This document shows, one piece after another, positions 33,817-42,805 of a DNA stretch of 55,632 nucleotides. Below the pieces are notes generated by a model. That model did no database searches and was not told the origin of the DNA. It worked only from the letters and a program-made list of their open reading frames with translations. The stretch's first letter is position 1. Each line of letters opens with the position of its first letter. Both the position numbers and the translations under genes were made by a program. Source of the DNA: Porticoccaceae bacterium UBA4026 (GTDB lineage: Bacteria > Pseudomonadota > Gammaproteobacteria > Pseudomonadales > Porticoccaceae); contig DGAQ01000061.1 of the NCBI GenBank assembly GCA_002382445.1, positions 1 to 55,632 on the forward strand, in the 5' to 3' direction.

Positions 33817-35343
33817 TTAAAGGTTACCAAAGGCCGCCTCTAACCAATCCATTCTATTGATGTACCAATACTTCATGTGATCAACCTCTTCTTGATAGGT
33901 GTTAAAAATAACAGGGTTGGGCCAGACATAAACCCCTAGGGTCTGCCATTTATCATCATTCTCCTGCTGCGCCCACTGCAATTGCTGCGCATAAGCGTCT
34001 ATTTTATTCAGAATGAAAGCTTGGTTATCCTTAAAATAGGCAAATCGAACTTTAACCTTGGCGACAAAAGCTGGGTCCTGGAAAAGACGTTCATACCAAG
34101 GGTGATACTTCACCCACCAACCCTCTGCATAGCGGCTGTCGGCATAGTCAACATTGCCAAAAGATAAATCAAAGTCCCACAGCGGGCCCATTTTTATTTT
34201 TTCTCCCGGCATCACATTTAAGAACATACTGGAGAAAAACTTTGAATCAACGTTCTTGGTGATCTCACTGATGAGATACCAATCAACAAAGCTATCAACG
34301 TCAATATATTTAACATACCCTTCAGTATTACTAAGAAAACTTGAACCAAACATCGCACTTTCAAAGTCGCCAATTAGATCCTTGACGTACAAATACTCGC
34401 TACTGTTCAGATCAACATTAGGCTCCTTGATATTAATCATAAACTTATCGGTTACGGTGCTTTCAAAGTAAACATCATCGGGATCTAGCCGACTCAACTG
34501 ATCAAGTTCTAATAAATATCCAGTATCACCCAGTGCAACTCGGTTATCGCTCTCTTCAACCTTTTGCGTAATATTGTAAGTGCCGTTGTACTCATCATTG
34601 ATATAGACCTCGGCGAAGCGTCCTTGGGGCGTCCAATCCAAGTTGCTGATATAACCCATCTCAAACGATATTTTATTCCGCAGCATCGTTTTGTCGGAGT
34701 ACTCAGCTAAAAACAGCCATTTTTTGTCATTTGGCATCCCCAAAAACTCTGCTTTATCAGATAACTTCATCTGGAAAGGTTTTTTAGGATGCAAACCCCA
34801 GGTCGAATTACCTCGGCCGCGAATTTCCATTTCTACCTGAGCTAAATCATCAAAATTTCGGCCTCCAACTATGGAGGCATCCCCAGGGACATAGTCCTCC
34901 TTAGAGTCGATAGCCGCGTAGTAATCTGTCTTGAGATAAACAATTGGAAGATTTGTAAACTTGGTTAAATCCACCTGATAGCTAGTAGTTTGGCCACCTG
35001 AACCGGTTATCCTGTAAGTCACAAGATCGGTAAAATTATTAGGGGTAGTACCACTAACCTGAGTAACACCGTCGATACTGGCAGAGACGCCATCATGCTG
35101 AAAGCTAGCAACAAGCTCGTTAATAGGTGCATTAGTCAGTGTGCGACCAGAAAAGACTCTATCAATCTCGGTCAGTGTCAAATCACTTTCCAATCCTGCG
35201 TTTTCAGTCACAAGAAAGGAAAGCTGACTCATAGTGGGTGGCAACTGGACTACCGGAGGCTCAACAGGCACTGAAGATCCTCCGCCGCCACCGCAGCCTG
35301 CAAGTAGAAAGGCCAACACGACAATAGCTAGTTGAAATTGCAT
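33817..35343 (-). CDS. CotH-kinase-fold lipoprotein
   Basis: This is a predicted outer-membrane or periplasmic lipoprotein (signal peptide and lipobox LLAGCGGGGG, Cys17). After a Gly/Pro linker and an Ig-like segment of about 110 residues comes a CotH-type atypical kinase fold: MEIRGRGNSTWGLHPKKPF, SDKTMLRNKISFEMGY, a Tyr-rich core and MGPLWDFDLSFGN near residue 390. CotH of Bacillus phosphorylates spore-coat proteins; the substrate of Gram-negative relatives is unknown. It ends ten bases from the convergent acyl-CoA ligase. Confidence 0.85.
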   Translation of the reverse strand: MQFQLAIVVLAFLLAGCGGGGGSSVPVEPPVVQLPPTMSQLSFLVTENAGLESDLTLTEIDRVFSGRTLTNAPINELVASFQHDGVSASIDGVTQVSGTTPNNFTDLVTYRITGSGGQTTSYQVDLTKFTNLPIVYLKTDYYAAIDSKEDYVPGDASIVGGRNFDDLAQVEMEIRGRGNSTWGLHPKKPFQMKLSDKAEFLGMPNDKKWLFLAEYSDKTMLRNKISFEMGYISNLDWTPQGRFAEVYINDEYNGTYNITQKVEESDNRVALGDTGYLLELDQLSRLDPDDVYFESTVTDKFMINIKEPNVDLNSSEYLYVKDLIGDFESAMFGSSFLSNTEGYVKYIDVDSFVDWYLISEITKNVDSKFFSSMFLNVMPGEKIKMGPLWDFDLSFGNVDYADSRYAEGWWVKYHPWYERLFQDPAFVAKVKVRFAYFKDNQAFILNKIDAYAQQLQWAQQENDDKWQTLGVYVWPNPVIFNTYQEEVDHMKYWYINRMDWLEAAFGNL

Positions 35344-35441
35344 CTATTTGTTCCTGGGGGTTTATATGAAAAGTAGTTTAGCAAAATAAAGTTATCCAGC
35401 AATGGTTATCTGCCCTTTAATTAAGGCTGAGCTCAGTTGAC

Positions 35442-35987
35442 ATGATATTTCAAATAATTACATTGGTTTTGATGATCGCGTTATTATCCGCGTGCTCCTC
35501 TACACCACGCACTTTCATCGCACCCAAAAATGCCACTGATAAGGTCGTCTTTAAAAAAGCCGTCGAAGAATGCGCTCTCTCAGCACAATCTACTGATCTT
35601 TCTGACCTAACAAAATCAAAACTAACTGGCACTAACGAAACAGCCTCCGGGGCAATGATCGGCGCCGCGTCAGGGCTGGGAGTCGGCACAGTATTGGCCG
35701 CATCTCTTCTTTCCGGCTGTGCCTATGACCCAGGGGAATTCAAAACTGCTGATGATTCCGTAGCCCAAGAGGATTACCAAAAAGCCTTTAATGAGTGCGC
35801 ATCCATCGCAAAGTCAGTTGGTATTTCCGACCCTGAAGCATTAAAACTCGCAAAAGCCGGAATAGGAGCCGTGGGTGGATACTTTGCCGGTGGATTAATC
35901 TCGCCAGGAGCTGTCTCAGTAATCGGCATGACGGCTGGACTGGCCGTACCATTTATCACCCTCGGCGTCCTTGGCGGTAGCTTTTAG
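35442..35987 (+). CDS. Glycine-zipper lipoprotein, probably truncated by an amber codon
   Basis: The 181-residue product has a signal peptide with lipobox LLSACSS (Cys18), and two glycine-zipper segments (GAMIGAASGLGVGTVLAASLL and KAGIGAVGGYFAGGLISPG), suggesting an envelope lipoprotein. The last residues GVLGGSF end at TAG, but the same frame continues for 33 sense codons of plausible protein ending CLQAKGYSI...IWP. The C-terminal Cys/Lys-Gly-Tyr pattern is common in such lipoproteins, so the stop looks like a nonsense mutation. Function is unknown. Confidence 0.7.
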   Translation: MIFQIITLVLMIALLSACSSTPRTFIAPKNATDKVVFKKAVEECALSAQSTDLSDLTKSKLTGTNETASGAMIGAASGLGVGTVLAASLLSGCAYDPGEFKTADDSVAQEDYQKAFNECASIAKSVGISDPEALKLAKAGIGAVGGYFAGGLISPGAVSVIGMTAGLAVPFITLGVLGGSF

Positions 35988-36089
35988 GGGGCTTCGACTG
36001 CTACCTCTGAAACCAAAGAGCGCGACGCTGTATTAATCGGTTGCTTGCAAGCAAAGGGCTACTCCATTACCGAAAAAATTTGGCCATAG
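35988..36089 (+). pseudogene. In-frame coding remnant after the amber codon
   Basis: This is the 33-codon continuation (GASTATSETKERDAVLIGCL and on to ...IWP) of the glycine-zipper lipoprotein gene in the same frame after TAG, ending at a second TAG. Translated only if the amber codon is read through. Confidence 0.55.
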
Positions 36090-36305
36090 GCACTTGACGC
36101 TGCCCTACAGTTGTATGATATTTTTTTACATTGTTGATCCGCGTAGCCATGCTTTGTCCGTCAACAGATTCCTATTGGATAATCGGGTCGAGGTTACCCG
36201 CAATCAAACAGAACAATTGCAACAAACAAGGTAATAATTATACTAGATAGCTATTAATGCACTTCTGCACTTAAACCAAGCAAACTACAGCGGATACTAA
36301 ACACC

Positions 36306-37160
36306 ATGAGCGAAACCTACACTCCCCCCAAGGTCTGGAAATGGGACAAAGAAAGCGGCGGCCGCTTTGCTAGTATAAACCGCCCTATTGCCGGCGCCAC
36401 TCACAAGAAAGAGCTACCTGTTGGCAAACACCCCCTGCAGCTTTATTCACTGGGTACACCTAATGGCGTTAAGGTCACCGTGCTTCTTGAAGAGCTATTG
36501 GAATTGGGCATTAGCGAGGCCGAATATGACGCCTGGCTAATCAACATCTCTGAGGGGTCACAGTTTGGCGATGGGTTTGTGCATATCAACCCCAACTCAA
36601 AAATTCCGGCACTGGCAGATCATAGTGGCGACACGCCAATCCGCGTATTTGAATCTGGCGCCATCATGCTTTATCTAGCAGAGAAATTTGGCCACTTTGT
36701 ACCCGCGATCGGCTCGCCCCTGCGTGCAGAATGTCTGTCTTGGTTGTTTTGGAATATTGGCAGCGTTCCATTTTTGGGGGGCGGTTTCGGCCACTTCTAC
36801 GCCTATGCACCGGAAAAGTTTGAGTACCCTATCAACCGCTACGCCATGGAAGTCAAACGCCAACTCGACGTGCTAAACCAAAGATTGGCTGACAATCAAT
36901 ACCTCTGCGGTGAAGAATACACCATAGCAGACATGGTCAACGTCGCCTGGTACGGCGCGCTTGTGTCTGGGGTACTCTATGAAGCTGCGGAGTTTCTTGA
37001 TGTAGCCTCATACACCAACGTCATTCGCTGGGCACAAGAAATCCAGCAGCGACCAGCCGTAAAACGCGGCCAACGGGTCAACCGAGTCTGGGGAGCAGAA
37101 GAGAAACAAATGCCTGAGCGCCATGACGCCAGTGACTTTGATACCACACCCACAACATAA
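36306..37160 (+). CDS. yghU: YghU-type glutathione transferase (disulfide-bond oxidoreductase)
   Basis: This is a nu-class glutathione transferase of 284 residues. It has the long N-terminal extension KVWKWDKESGGRFASINRPI typical of YghU, the thioredoxin-like domain with LYSLGTPNGVKVTVLLEEL near residue 47, NPNSKIPALADH, ESGAIMLYLAEKFG, and an all-helical C-terminal domain. E. coli YghU has glutathione-dependent disulfide reductase activity and binds two glutathiones. The gene appears monocistronic. Confidence 0.93.
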   Translation: MSETYTPPKVWKWDKESGGRFASINRPIAGATHKKELPVGKHPLQLYSLGTPNGVKVTVLLEELLELGISEAEYDAWLINISEGSQFGDGFVHINPNSKIPALADHSGDTPIRVFESGAIMLYLAEKFGHFVPAIGSPLRAECLSWLFWNIGSVPFLGGGFGHFYAYAPEKFEYPINRYAMEVKRQLDVLNQRLADNQYLCGEEYTIADMVNVAWYGALVSGVLYEAAEFLDVASYTNVIRWAQEIQQRPAVKRGQRVNRVWGAEEKQMPERHDASDFDTTPTT

Positions 37161-37173
37161 ATAGAGACAGACT

Positions 37174-37210
37174 AGCCAGGGCTGTACCGCTTACAACCTG
37201 GCTTTACTCT
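37174..37210 (+). terminator. Possible terminator after yghU
   Basis: AGCCAGG, a 16-base loop and CCTGGCT form a 7-bp perfect stem 14 bases after the stop, with only a short weak T-stretch after it. Confidence 0.4.
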
Positions 37211-37319
37211 ATTTAAGTAACATAACCAATCCGGTCTAGCCTTAGTTAAGTCAGTCCACTCTAAGGATTTTTGCCATAGACGTTTATCTAAAACCTTGGG
37301 TTGTCTCGAGGTAACTGTC

Positions 37320-37742
37320 CTAAACGGGTACTAGCGTCTCAAGTAAGTCATCTATCTCTTTCTTAAGGTCTTTATCTGCAATCTTATTAGCGTTTATTTT
37401 TGCATCCTGCAGATTTTTAATAGCAGCCTCTGTCTGACCTAATTCAATTTGCAATGTCGCCATGGAAAATGCGATCGATGACAGGTGGTCCTTCGAATTA
37501 ATAGCCGTCGCTTTTACTAACGCTTTTTCGTAGCCGGCAACGGCGTCGACTAACGTTTCGGTAAAGTCAGCCAGCGTTTCCCATTGCTCTGGGTGATCTT
37601 TATCAGTATGTTCGTTATCGACACAGATAGCCTTTAGGTCTGCATAGAGCGAGTCGAACGCCTCTATATTCTCTTTTTTTGCTGCCGCCATTAGTTTTTC
37701 AGAAAGACTATAAACGGACTTGTATATTTTCGTGTTAATCAT
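37320..37742 (-). CDS. Hypothetical helical protein, TPR-like
   Basis: This 140-residue acidic protein is predicted to be almost entirely helical. The heptad-like pattern and the segment ALVKATAINSKDHLSSIAFS followed by LQIELGQTEAAIKNLQDA resemble tetratricopeptide repeats. There is no signal peptide or catalytic motif. AAAGGTAATTAGTA precedes the ATG. Flanking genes on both sides face the plus strand, so it is a single-gene unit. I do not recognise a named family. Confidence 0.6.
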   Translation of the reverse strand: MINTKIYKSVYSLSEKLMAAAKKENIEAFDSLYADLKAICVDNEHTDKDHPEQWETLADFTETLVDAVAGYEKALVKATAINSKDHLSSIAFSMATLQIELGQTEAAIKNLQDAKINANKIADKDLKKEIDDLLETLVPV

Positions 37743-37879
37743 TACTAATTACCTTTTCTCTATAAAATTCTAATCACCGCACATCATGAATAGGTGGATA
37801 TGCCAATGTTAAGGTGGGTGGGGACTGGGAGCAACCTCTCTATCTAGATGTTGAGCCTATCTCCATGTAGACTGGTAAA

Positions 37880-39916
37880 ATGATCAAAAAAAATGTCAAA
37901 CCTTACCCTAGAAATACCCAATGTATCGTCCTGAGCGGGCTTTTTTATCTCCTAACACTGATGTCTGGCCCACTAAACTCAACTGACACGTCAAATCCTT
38001 ATCTAATGGGTCGCGGCATGTCCGACATTACGGGCCCAAGCTATGGGGTTCAAATGTGGGGTTTTGGTCGCGAAGATCAGCTAACAGAGGGCCTCCATAT
38101 TCGCCAACGGTCACGCGCCTTTGTCATTGCAGAGTCTGATGCGCCTGCCAAACGGCTGGTATTCGTTAGCGCGGACCTGGGAAGCATAGAGCACCATATA
38201 ACCTTGGCCGTTATCGACAAATTACAAAAAAGGTACGGCGACACTTATACCATCGCTAACGTCATTATCAGTGCCACCCACACTCACGCGGGGCCCGGGG
38301 GCTACTGGCATTCACGCTCTAACCTTGGTCTAGATGGGGGGTTTTATCCCGAGCATTTTGCCGCCATTGTTGAGGGTATTACCGCCTCGATCGTCAGCGC
38401 CCATAAGGATCTACAGCCCGGCAATATTTACCTAGGAAAAGGCAGCGTGGCCAATGCAGGCACTAACCGATCGGTGTCAGCCTATCTGGAAAACCCCCAA
38501 AGTGAGCGGGATCACTATGCTGAAAATACGCCGACTGAAATGACCCTCATGAAGTTTGTAGACAACTCTGGGGAAATCGGCATGCTCAATTGGTATGCCC
38601 TGCATCCCACTGCCATGAATTTTTATAACCGCTTAATCTCCGGTGACCACAAGGGTTATGCCGCCTTACAGATGGAGCGCTTACGCGGGACAGGCTATAA
38701 GGATAACAATGACTTTGTTGCTGCCTTTGCTCAGGCAGACCCCGGAGACGTCACCCCTAATACAAACTTAAACAATACTGGACCTGGAGAAACAGACGTA
38801 GAAACCACTCAAATCATGGGCGACCGCCAACTGCAGGTTGCTTTGCAATTATTTGAACAAGCACAGGACCCTCTGACAGGTCCTATTGAAACCCGACAGA
38901 TATACGTTGACCTTTCTGACTACCCGGTAAAGGATCGTTTTACCCATGCCGGCCCGAAAACAACCTGTCCATCGGCCTATGGCTATGCCTTTGCCGGTGG
39001 CTCTACCGAAGATGGCGGTGGTCATTTTCTATTCGAAGAAGGCATGAAAAAGCAAAGTGTCTTTTTAGATTTTTTGATTGGTTGGTTAACCGGTGCGCCC
39101 AAGTGGACCGAGTCCGTAAGAAAGTGTCAGACCCCAAAACCTATATTATTTGAAACCGGCAGTAGCGAACCCCCACTTCAATCGCAAATACGTTCTGTGA
39201 CCGTAGCGCGCATAGGGCAACTAGTCATACTGGCTATGCCCACTGAGGTGACCACTATGTCGGGCCGTCGCTTACGAGACTCTGTGATGAGCGAGCTTGG
39301 AGACTGGGCAGAGCATATTGTTTTGGCAGGCTATTCCAATGGTTACGCCGGTTATATCACTACCCCTGAAGAATATCTGCTGCAACAGTACGAGGGTGGC
39401 CACACCTTACATGGTCGCTGGACGCTGCCAGCCTACCAGCAAATTGCTAGCTACCTCGCTAGCACTTTAGAAGCCGGCACCGCAGTTGAATCGAACACCA
39501 CCTATGATGACTGGCGGGGAAAATCGAATGAAACCACCTTGCATAATGGCCAGCTCAATCCGCCACCCAAGGGGGCTAACTACGGCGACGTCCTGCCTCA
39601 AGGCCAGACTGAATACCGCCAAGGCGAAACTGTTGTGGCCGAGTTTTGGTCGAACAATCCTAGTGCCCACTATGTTACTGGAAATAATTACATGCTAGTT
39701 GAGCGCAAAACCCCTGCGGGCTGGCAAACAATCGCAACCGATGGCGACTGGAACACCAGAGTCAGGTGGCGTGCTGAAGATGAGTCAATCATAGCTAAAC
39801 TAAGCTGGGAAACCTCAGCCAAGATCGAGGCCGGCGCATACCGGTTGACTCACCTAGGGCATGACCAACTGGGCGATGCGTTTAGGGGTATTTCATTAGA
39901 GATCAATATTAAATAA
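37880..39916 (+). CDS. Neutral/alkaline ceramidase family protein
   Basis: This is a predicted exported amidase of the neutral ceramidase family (N-acylsphingosine hydrolysis), 678 residues with an N-terminal signal-like helix (CIVLSGLFYLLTLMSG). Zn ligand candidates are His134 and His136 (SATHTHAGPGGYWH), His242 (YALHPTAMN), a Glu in AMPTEVTTMSGRRLRD and a Tyr in GYSNGYAGYITTPEEY. The nucleophile motif normally reads ...SPN; here it is PGDVTPN with Thr292. The C-terminal Ig-like domain is present. A Ser-to-Thr change could keep, slow or alter activity. Confidence 0.9.
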   Translation: MIKKNVKPYPRNTQCIVLSGLFYLLTLMSGPLNSTDTSNPYLMGRGMSDITGPSYGVQMWGFGREDQLTEGLHIRQRSRAFVIAESDAPAKRLVFVSADLGSIEHHITLAVIDKLQKRYGDTYTIANVIISATHTHAGPGGYWHSRSNLGLDGGFYPEHFAAIVEGITASIVSAHKDLQPGNIYLGKGSVANAGTNRSVSAYLENPQSERDHYAENTPTEMTLMKFVDNSGEIGMLNWYALHPTAMNFYNRLISGDHKGYAALQMERLRGTGYKDNNDFVAAFAQADPGDVTPNTNLNNTGPGETDVETTQIMGDRQLQVALQLFEQAQDPLTGPIETRQIYVDLSDYPVKDRFTHAGPKTTCPSAYGYAFAGGSTEDGGGHFLFEEGMKKQSVFLDFLIGWLTGAPKWTESVRKCQTPKPILFETGSSEPPLQSQIRSVTVARIGQLVILAMPTEVTTMSGRRLRDSVMSELGDWAEHIVLAGYSNGYAGYITTPEEYLLQQYEGGHTLHGRWTLPAYQQIASYLASTLEAGTAVESNTTYDDWRGKSNETTLHNGQLNPPPKGANYGDVLPQGQTEYRQGETVVAEFWSNNPSAHYVTGNNYMLVERKTPAGWQTIATDGDWNTRVRWRAEDESIIAKLSWETSAKIEAGAYRLTHLGHDQLGDAFRGISLEINIK

Positions 39917-39999
39917 AGTAGTCCATTGATAATATGGCGTACCCAATTGATAATGCCCAGATATTAAACGGACTATAACCTCCATGTAGGGATGCAAAT

Positions 40000-40989
40000 A
40001 TGGGTAGTGCACTATCCCGCCACAAAAATAAACTTCGCGGGATAATTGCCTGCATCTTAGTCGCGCTTGCCTCAAAGTTCCTATCTCTCAACTATGGTGC
40101 ACCTGCCATGCTGTTCGCACTCATATTGGGGATGTCAGTGAATTTCCTTAATGAATCTCAACATTCTGTTCCCGGCATAGCTTTTTGCTCAACTACCGTG
40201 TTACGTTTTGGCGTGGTTTTACTCGGATCAAAAATTCTGTTTGGCGATGTCCTTGCCCTCGGTTGGACAACCGCTTTAGTGGTGGTCGGCTGTATGTTTG
40301 CCACCATTTTGTTTGGCGCACTGATCGCCAAGGCGCTCAACCTAGACTATCGATTTGGCATGTTATCTGGTGGTGCCGTCGGGATATGCGGTATCTCTGC
40401 AGCAATGACGCTCTCCTCAGTCATGCCACAAAATAAGGATATGGAGCAGTACACCCTGTTAACCGTTGTAATGGTTGCAACTTTTGGCGCTATAGCCATG
40501 GTCGCCTACCCCGTTCTAGCAAACTCTTTAGACTTAAGCGTTCAGCAGATGGGTATATTCATTGGCGGGTCTATCCACGATGTATCCCATGTTATTGGAG
40601 CGGGATACTCCATTTCTGAAGACGTCGGCTATGTCGCCATGATTGTTAAAATGCTACGAGTTGCCCTGCTAATACCCATGGCTTGGTTATTTTTATTGAT
40701 CTTTGCGAAACAGCGCGCCGCATCTGAAGGTCGCACAAAACTGTCACCACCCTATTTTTTGTTAGGGTTTGTAGTGCTCGCCATTGTTAATAATCTGGGC
40801 GTGATACCACAAATCGCCGCCGATGTTATGAATCAAACATCTCAAGATTGCTTCGTGGTCGCTATCGCAGCCTTAGGTATGAAAACCTCCTTTAAAGGCC
40901 TGCTCAATATCGGCTGGCGACCGGTGGCTATGGTTTTGTCTGAGAGCCTATTCCTTGGCGGGTTGGTTCTAGCTTGGGTTATGCTTTAG
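40000..40989 (+). CDS. YeiH/PSE-family putative sulfate exporter
   Basis: This integral membrane protein of 329 residues has about ten predicted helices and family segments GAPAMLFALILGMSVNFL, LRFGVVLLGSKILFGD, GGAVGICGISAAMTLSSV and GGSIHDVSHVIGAGYSIS. The family (UPF0324) is annotated as putative sulfate exporters, mostly from gene context; the substrate is not proven. It follows the ceramidase by 83 bases and could be cotranscribed. Sulfate export might matter for sulfonate or sulfolipid catabolism, but nothing here shows that. Confidence 0.88.
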   Translation: MGSALSRHKNKLRGIIACILVALASKFLSLNYGAPAMLFALILGMSVNFLNESQHSVPGIAFCSTTVLRFGVVLLGSKILFGDVLALGWTTALVVVGCMFATILFGALIAKALNLDYRFGMLSGGAVGICGISAAMTLSSVMPQNKDMEQYTLLTVVMVATFGAIAMVAYPVLANSLDLSVQQMGIFIGGSIHDVSHVIGAGYSISEDVGYVAMIVKMLRVALLIPMAWLFLLIFAKQRAASEGRTKLSPPYFLLGFVVLAIVNNLGVIPQIAADVMNQTSQDCFVVAIAALGMKTSFKGLLNIGWRPVAMVLSESLFLGGLVLAWVML

Positions 40990-41102
40990 GGCGACCGCGC
41001 CATTACTGCCTGCCCTGTGATCTAGCGAAGCTACTCTTGTATCAATGATGCATAGAAGCCTTTGACGCTCTAACAATTAACTATAATTACTTTTAAAAGG
41101 CC

Positions 41103-41129
41103 AAAAAAAACCCTGATTTCTCAGGGTTT
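41103..41129. terminator. Hairpin with A/T tracts after the yeiH-like gene
   Basis: AAACCCTGA, TTTC and TCAGGGTTT form a 9-bp stem. Eight A precede it, so the strong U-tract is on the minus-strand transcript, while the plus-strand tract is only three T. It can act as a plus-strand terminator but is better oriented for minus-strand transcription, for which no gene is seen nearby. Confidence 0.6.
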
Positions 41130-41180
41130 CTGATAGTGCAGATCTAAATGTATATGTTCAGGGGAGAATATGTACATTAC

Positions 41181-41335
41181 TTAGTCCAACTATCTGCACA
41201 GAAGTTCCATTGTGTGACAAAAAAATAAAAACCCAAATATAGCTTTATCGATGATATTTTATAAGCTGCGGCACCCTCTCGTTTTGAACCGATTTAGAAT
41301 CTTTAGTTGCAGATATTTAATTAGTAAAAATCGCA
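41181..41335. repeat. Leader repeat copy 1, upstream of amidohydrolase
   Basis: This segment of about 155 bases starts TTAGTCCAAC and ends AAAAATCGCA, and is about 90 percent identical by eye to 42806-42958. It ends about 60 bases before the amidohydrolase start. It contains the half-sites GCTT...TATAAGC and an internal inverted TATCTGCA/TGCAGATA pair. Confidence 0.95.
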
Positions 41336-41395
41336 TATTGAATTGGAATAGAAGTCTAGGCACAATAAAGTTTACCCTGAATTATGGAATTTTTT

Positions 41396-42670
41396 ATGAA
41401 GTCTATTTCACTTATTTGTTACCTATTACCCCTAGCATTAGTATTTTGCACTGGCTCACAAGCTGCGACTACTGTGATCAAAGCAGGGCATGTGCTAGAT
41501 GTGGCATCAGGTAAATGGCAGAAAGACCAACTGATTTTTATCGACGACGAGCGTATTACTGACATTCAACCGGCCAGCTCAGTTATTCCCGATAAAGTAA
41601 CAATTATCGATTTGAGCGGACAATATATTTTGCCAGGTCTTATGGATATGCATACCCATCTAATGAGTTACCTAGATAAAGATTTCTACGCTGGGTTGTT
41701 TCAATCGCCGCACCGCGCGGTTATCGGTGGTGTGGTCAACGCGGAAAAAACATTAAGGGCAGGATTTACTGCTGTCAGAGATGTAGGCTCTTCTGATTAC
41801 ATGGATGTGGCACTACGTAACTCTATTAATGCTGGTGAAGTGCCGGGGCCAAGAATAGCCGCAGCAGGTCCAGCATTAGGCATAACCGGTGGTCATTGTG
41901 ACGATAACGCGCTCAATCATTCGTTTAAATCCAAAGCAGACGGCGTGGCTGATGGCCCATGGGCTGTGCGTGAAATGGTTCGCAAGAACGTTAAGTATGG
42001 TGTCGATTTAATTAAGTTTTGCGCTACAGGAGGAGTATTTTCTAAAGGCACAAAAGTAGGTATGCGCCAATATACTCTTGAAGAAATGAAGGCTATTGTT
42101 GATGAAGCTCACACCCATGGCAAAATAGTCGCCGCTCATGCCCACGGTACCGAAGGTATTAAATTTGCCATTCAGGCCGGCGTTGATTCAATCGAACACG
42201 CGAGTTTCCTAGATAAAGAAACCATTATGCTCGCCAAAAATATGGGCACTTCCTTTTCTATGGATATCTACAACACTGAATATACATTATCTAAAGGTGC
42301 AGAGAACGGTGTACCAGAAGAGAACATCAACAAAGAGCGCCAAGTAGGTGAGCGTCAACGCGAGAGTTTTACTATGGCCGTTCAAGCAGGGGCAAAAATG
42401 GTCTTTGGGTCTGACGCGGCTATTTATCCGCATGGCGACAATGCAAAACAATTTTCTCGCATGGTCAAATTTGGCATGACACCTTTACAAGCCATCCAAG
42501 CAGCCACTATCAACTCGGCTGAGTTATTAAATTGGCAAAACGATATGGGGAGTATTAGTAAAGGTAAGTTCGCTGATATTGTCGCGGTAAGTAGCGACCC
42601 GCTCAAAGATATTGCGGTGCTTGAATCAGTTGATTTTGTGATGAAGGGTGGGATAGTTTATAAAGATTGA
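41396..42670 (+). CDS. Secreted amidohydrolase (Xaa-Pro dipeptidase-like)
   Basis: This is a binuclear-metal amidohydrolase with signal peptide (MKSISLICYLLPLALVFCTG SQA). I use the ATG at 41396 (424 residues); a frame start four codons earlier is less likely. Metal ligands are visible as MDMHTHL (HxH), a carboxylated Lys in LIKFCATGGVFS, AAHAHGTEG, SIEHAS and GSDAAIYPHG. The ATGGVFS segment resembles the Sgx9260/Cc2672 group of prolidase-like dipeptidases. The periplasmic location suggests peptide or N-acyl amino acid use. Confidence 0.9.
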   Translation: MKSISLICYLLPLALVFCTGSQAATTVIKAGHVLDVASGKWQKDQLIFIDDERITDIQPASSVIPDKVTIIDLSGQYILPGLMDMHTHLMSYLDKDFYAGLFQSPHRAVIGGVVNAEKTLRAGFTAVRDVGSSDYMDVALRNSINAGEVPGPRIAAAGPALGITGGHCDDNALNHSFKSKADGVADGPWAVREMVRKNVKYGVDLIKFCATGGVFSKGTKVGMRQYTLEEMKAIVDEAHTHGKIVAAHAHGTEGIKFAIQAGVDSIEHASFLDKETIMLAKNMGTSFSMDIYNTEYTLSKGAENGVPEENINKERQVGERQRESFTMAVQAGAKMVFGSDAAIYPHGDNAKQFSRMVKFGMTPLQAIQAATINSAELLNWQNDMGSISKGKFADIVAVSSDPLKDIAVLESVDFVMKGGIVYKD

Positions 42671-42705
42671 ATGATTACCATTAATTAGTCTGCAATGGAT
42701 TTATA

Positions 42706-42741
42706 CTGTCTTAGCCCTTGTTCATTGAAGGGCTAAGACAG
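42706..42741 (+). terminator. Long perfect hairpin after amidohydrolase, no T-run
   Basis: CTGTCTTAGCCCTT, an 8-base loop and its perfect 14-base complement form a very stable hairpin 36 bases after the stop. No U-tract follows, so it may be an RNA-stabilising 3' end or a terminator of atypical form. Confidence 0.55.
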
Positions 42742-42805
42742 AATCAAACTAAGTAATCAATGGAATACTCACGGCGGTCTAAATCTGTTTAATGTCAGGC
42801 CCAAT

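Larger units (their letters stand above)
40990..41395. promoter_or_regulatory. Gap between yeiH-like gene and amidohydrolase
   Basis: This region of about 400 bases contains a hairpin at 41103-41129 and copy 1 of a 155-base leader repeat (41181-41335). A reading frame of 87 codons crossing it overlaps the amidohydrolase start and has no support. Confidence 0.6.

Noticed and set aside
41251..41514. Open frame of 87 codons across leader repeat copy 1
   Set aside because: It overlaps the start and signal peptide of the amidohydrolase in another frame and its second half is a shadow of that gene.
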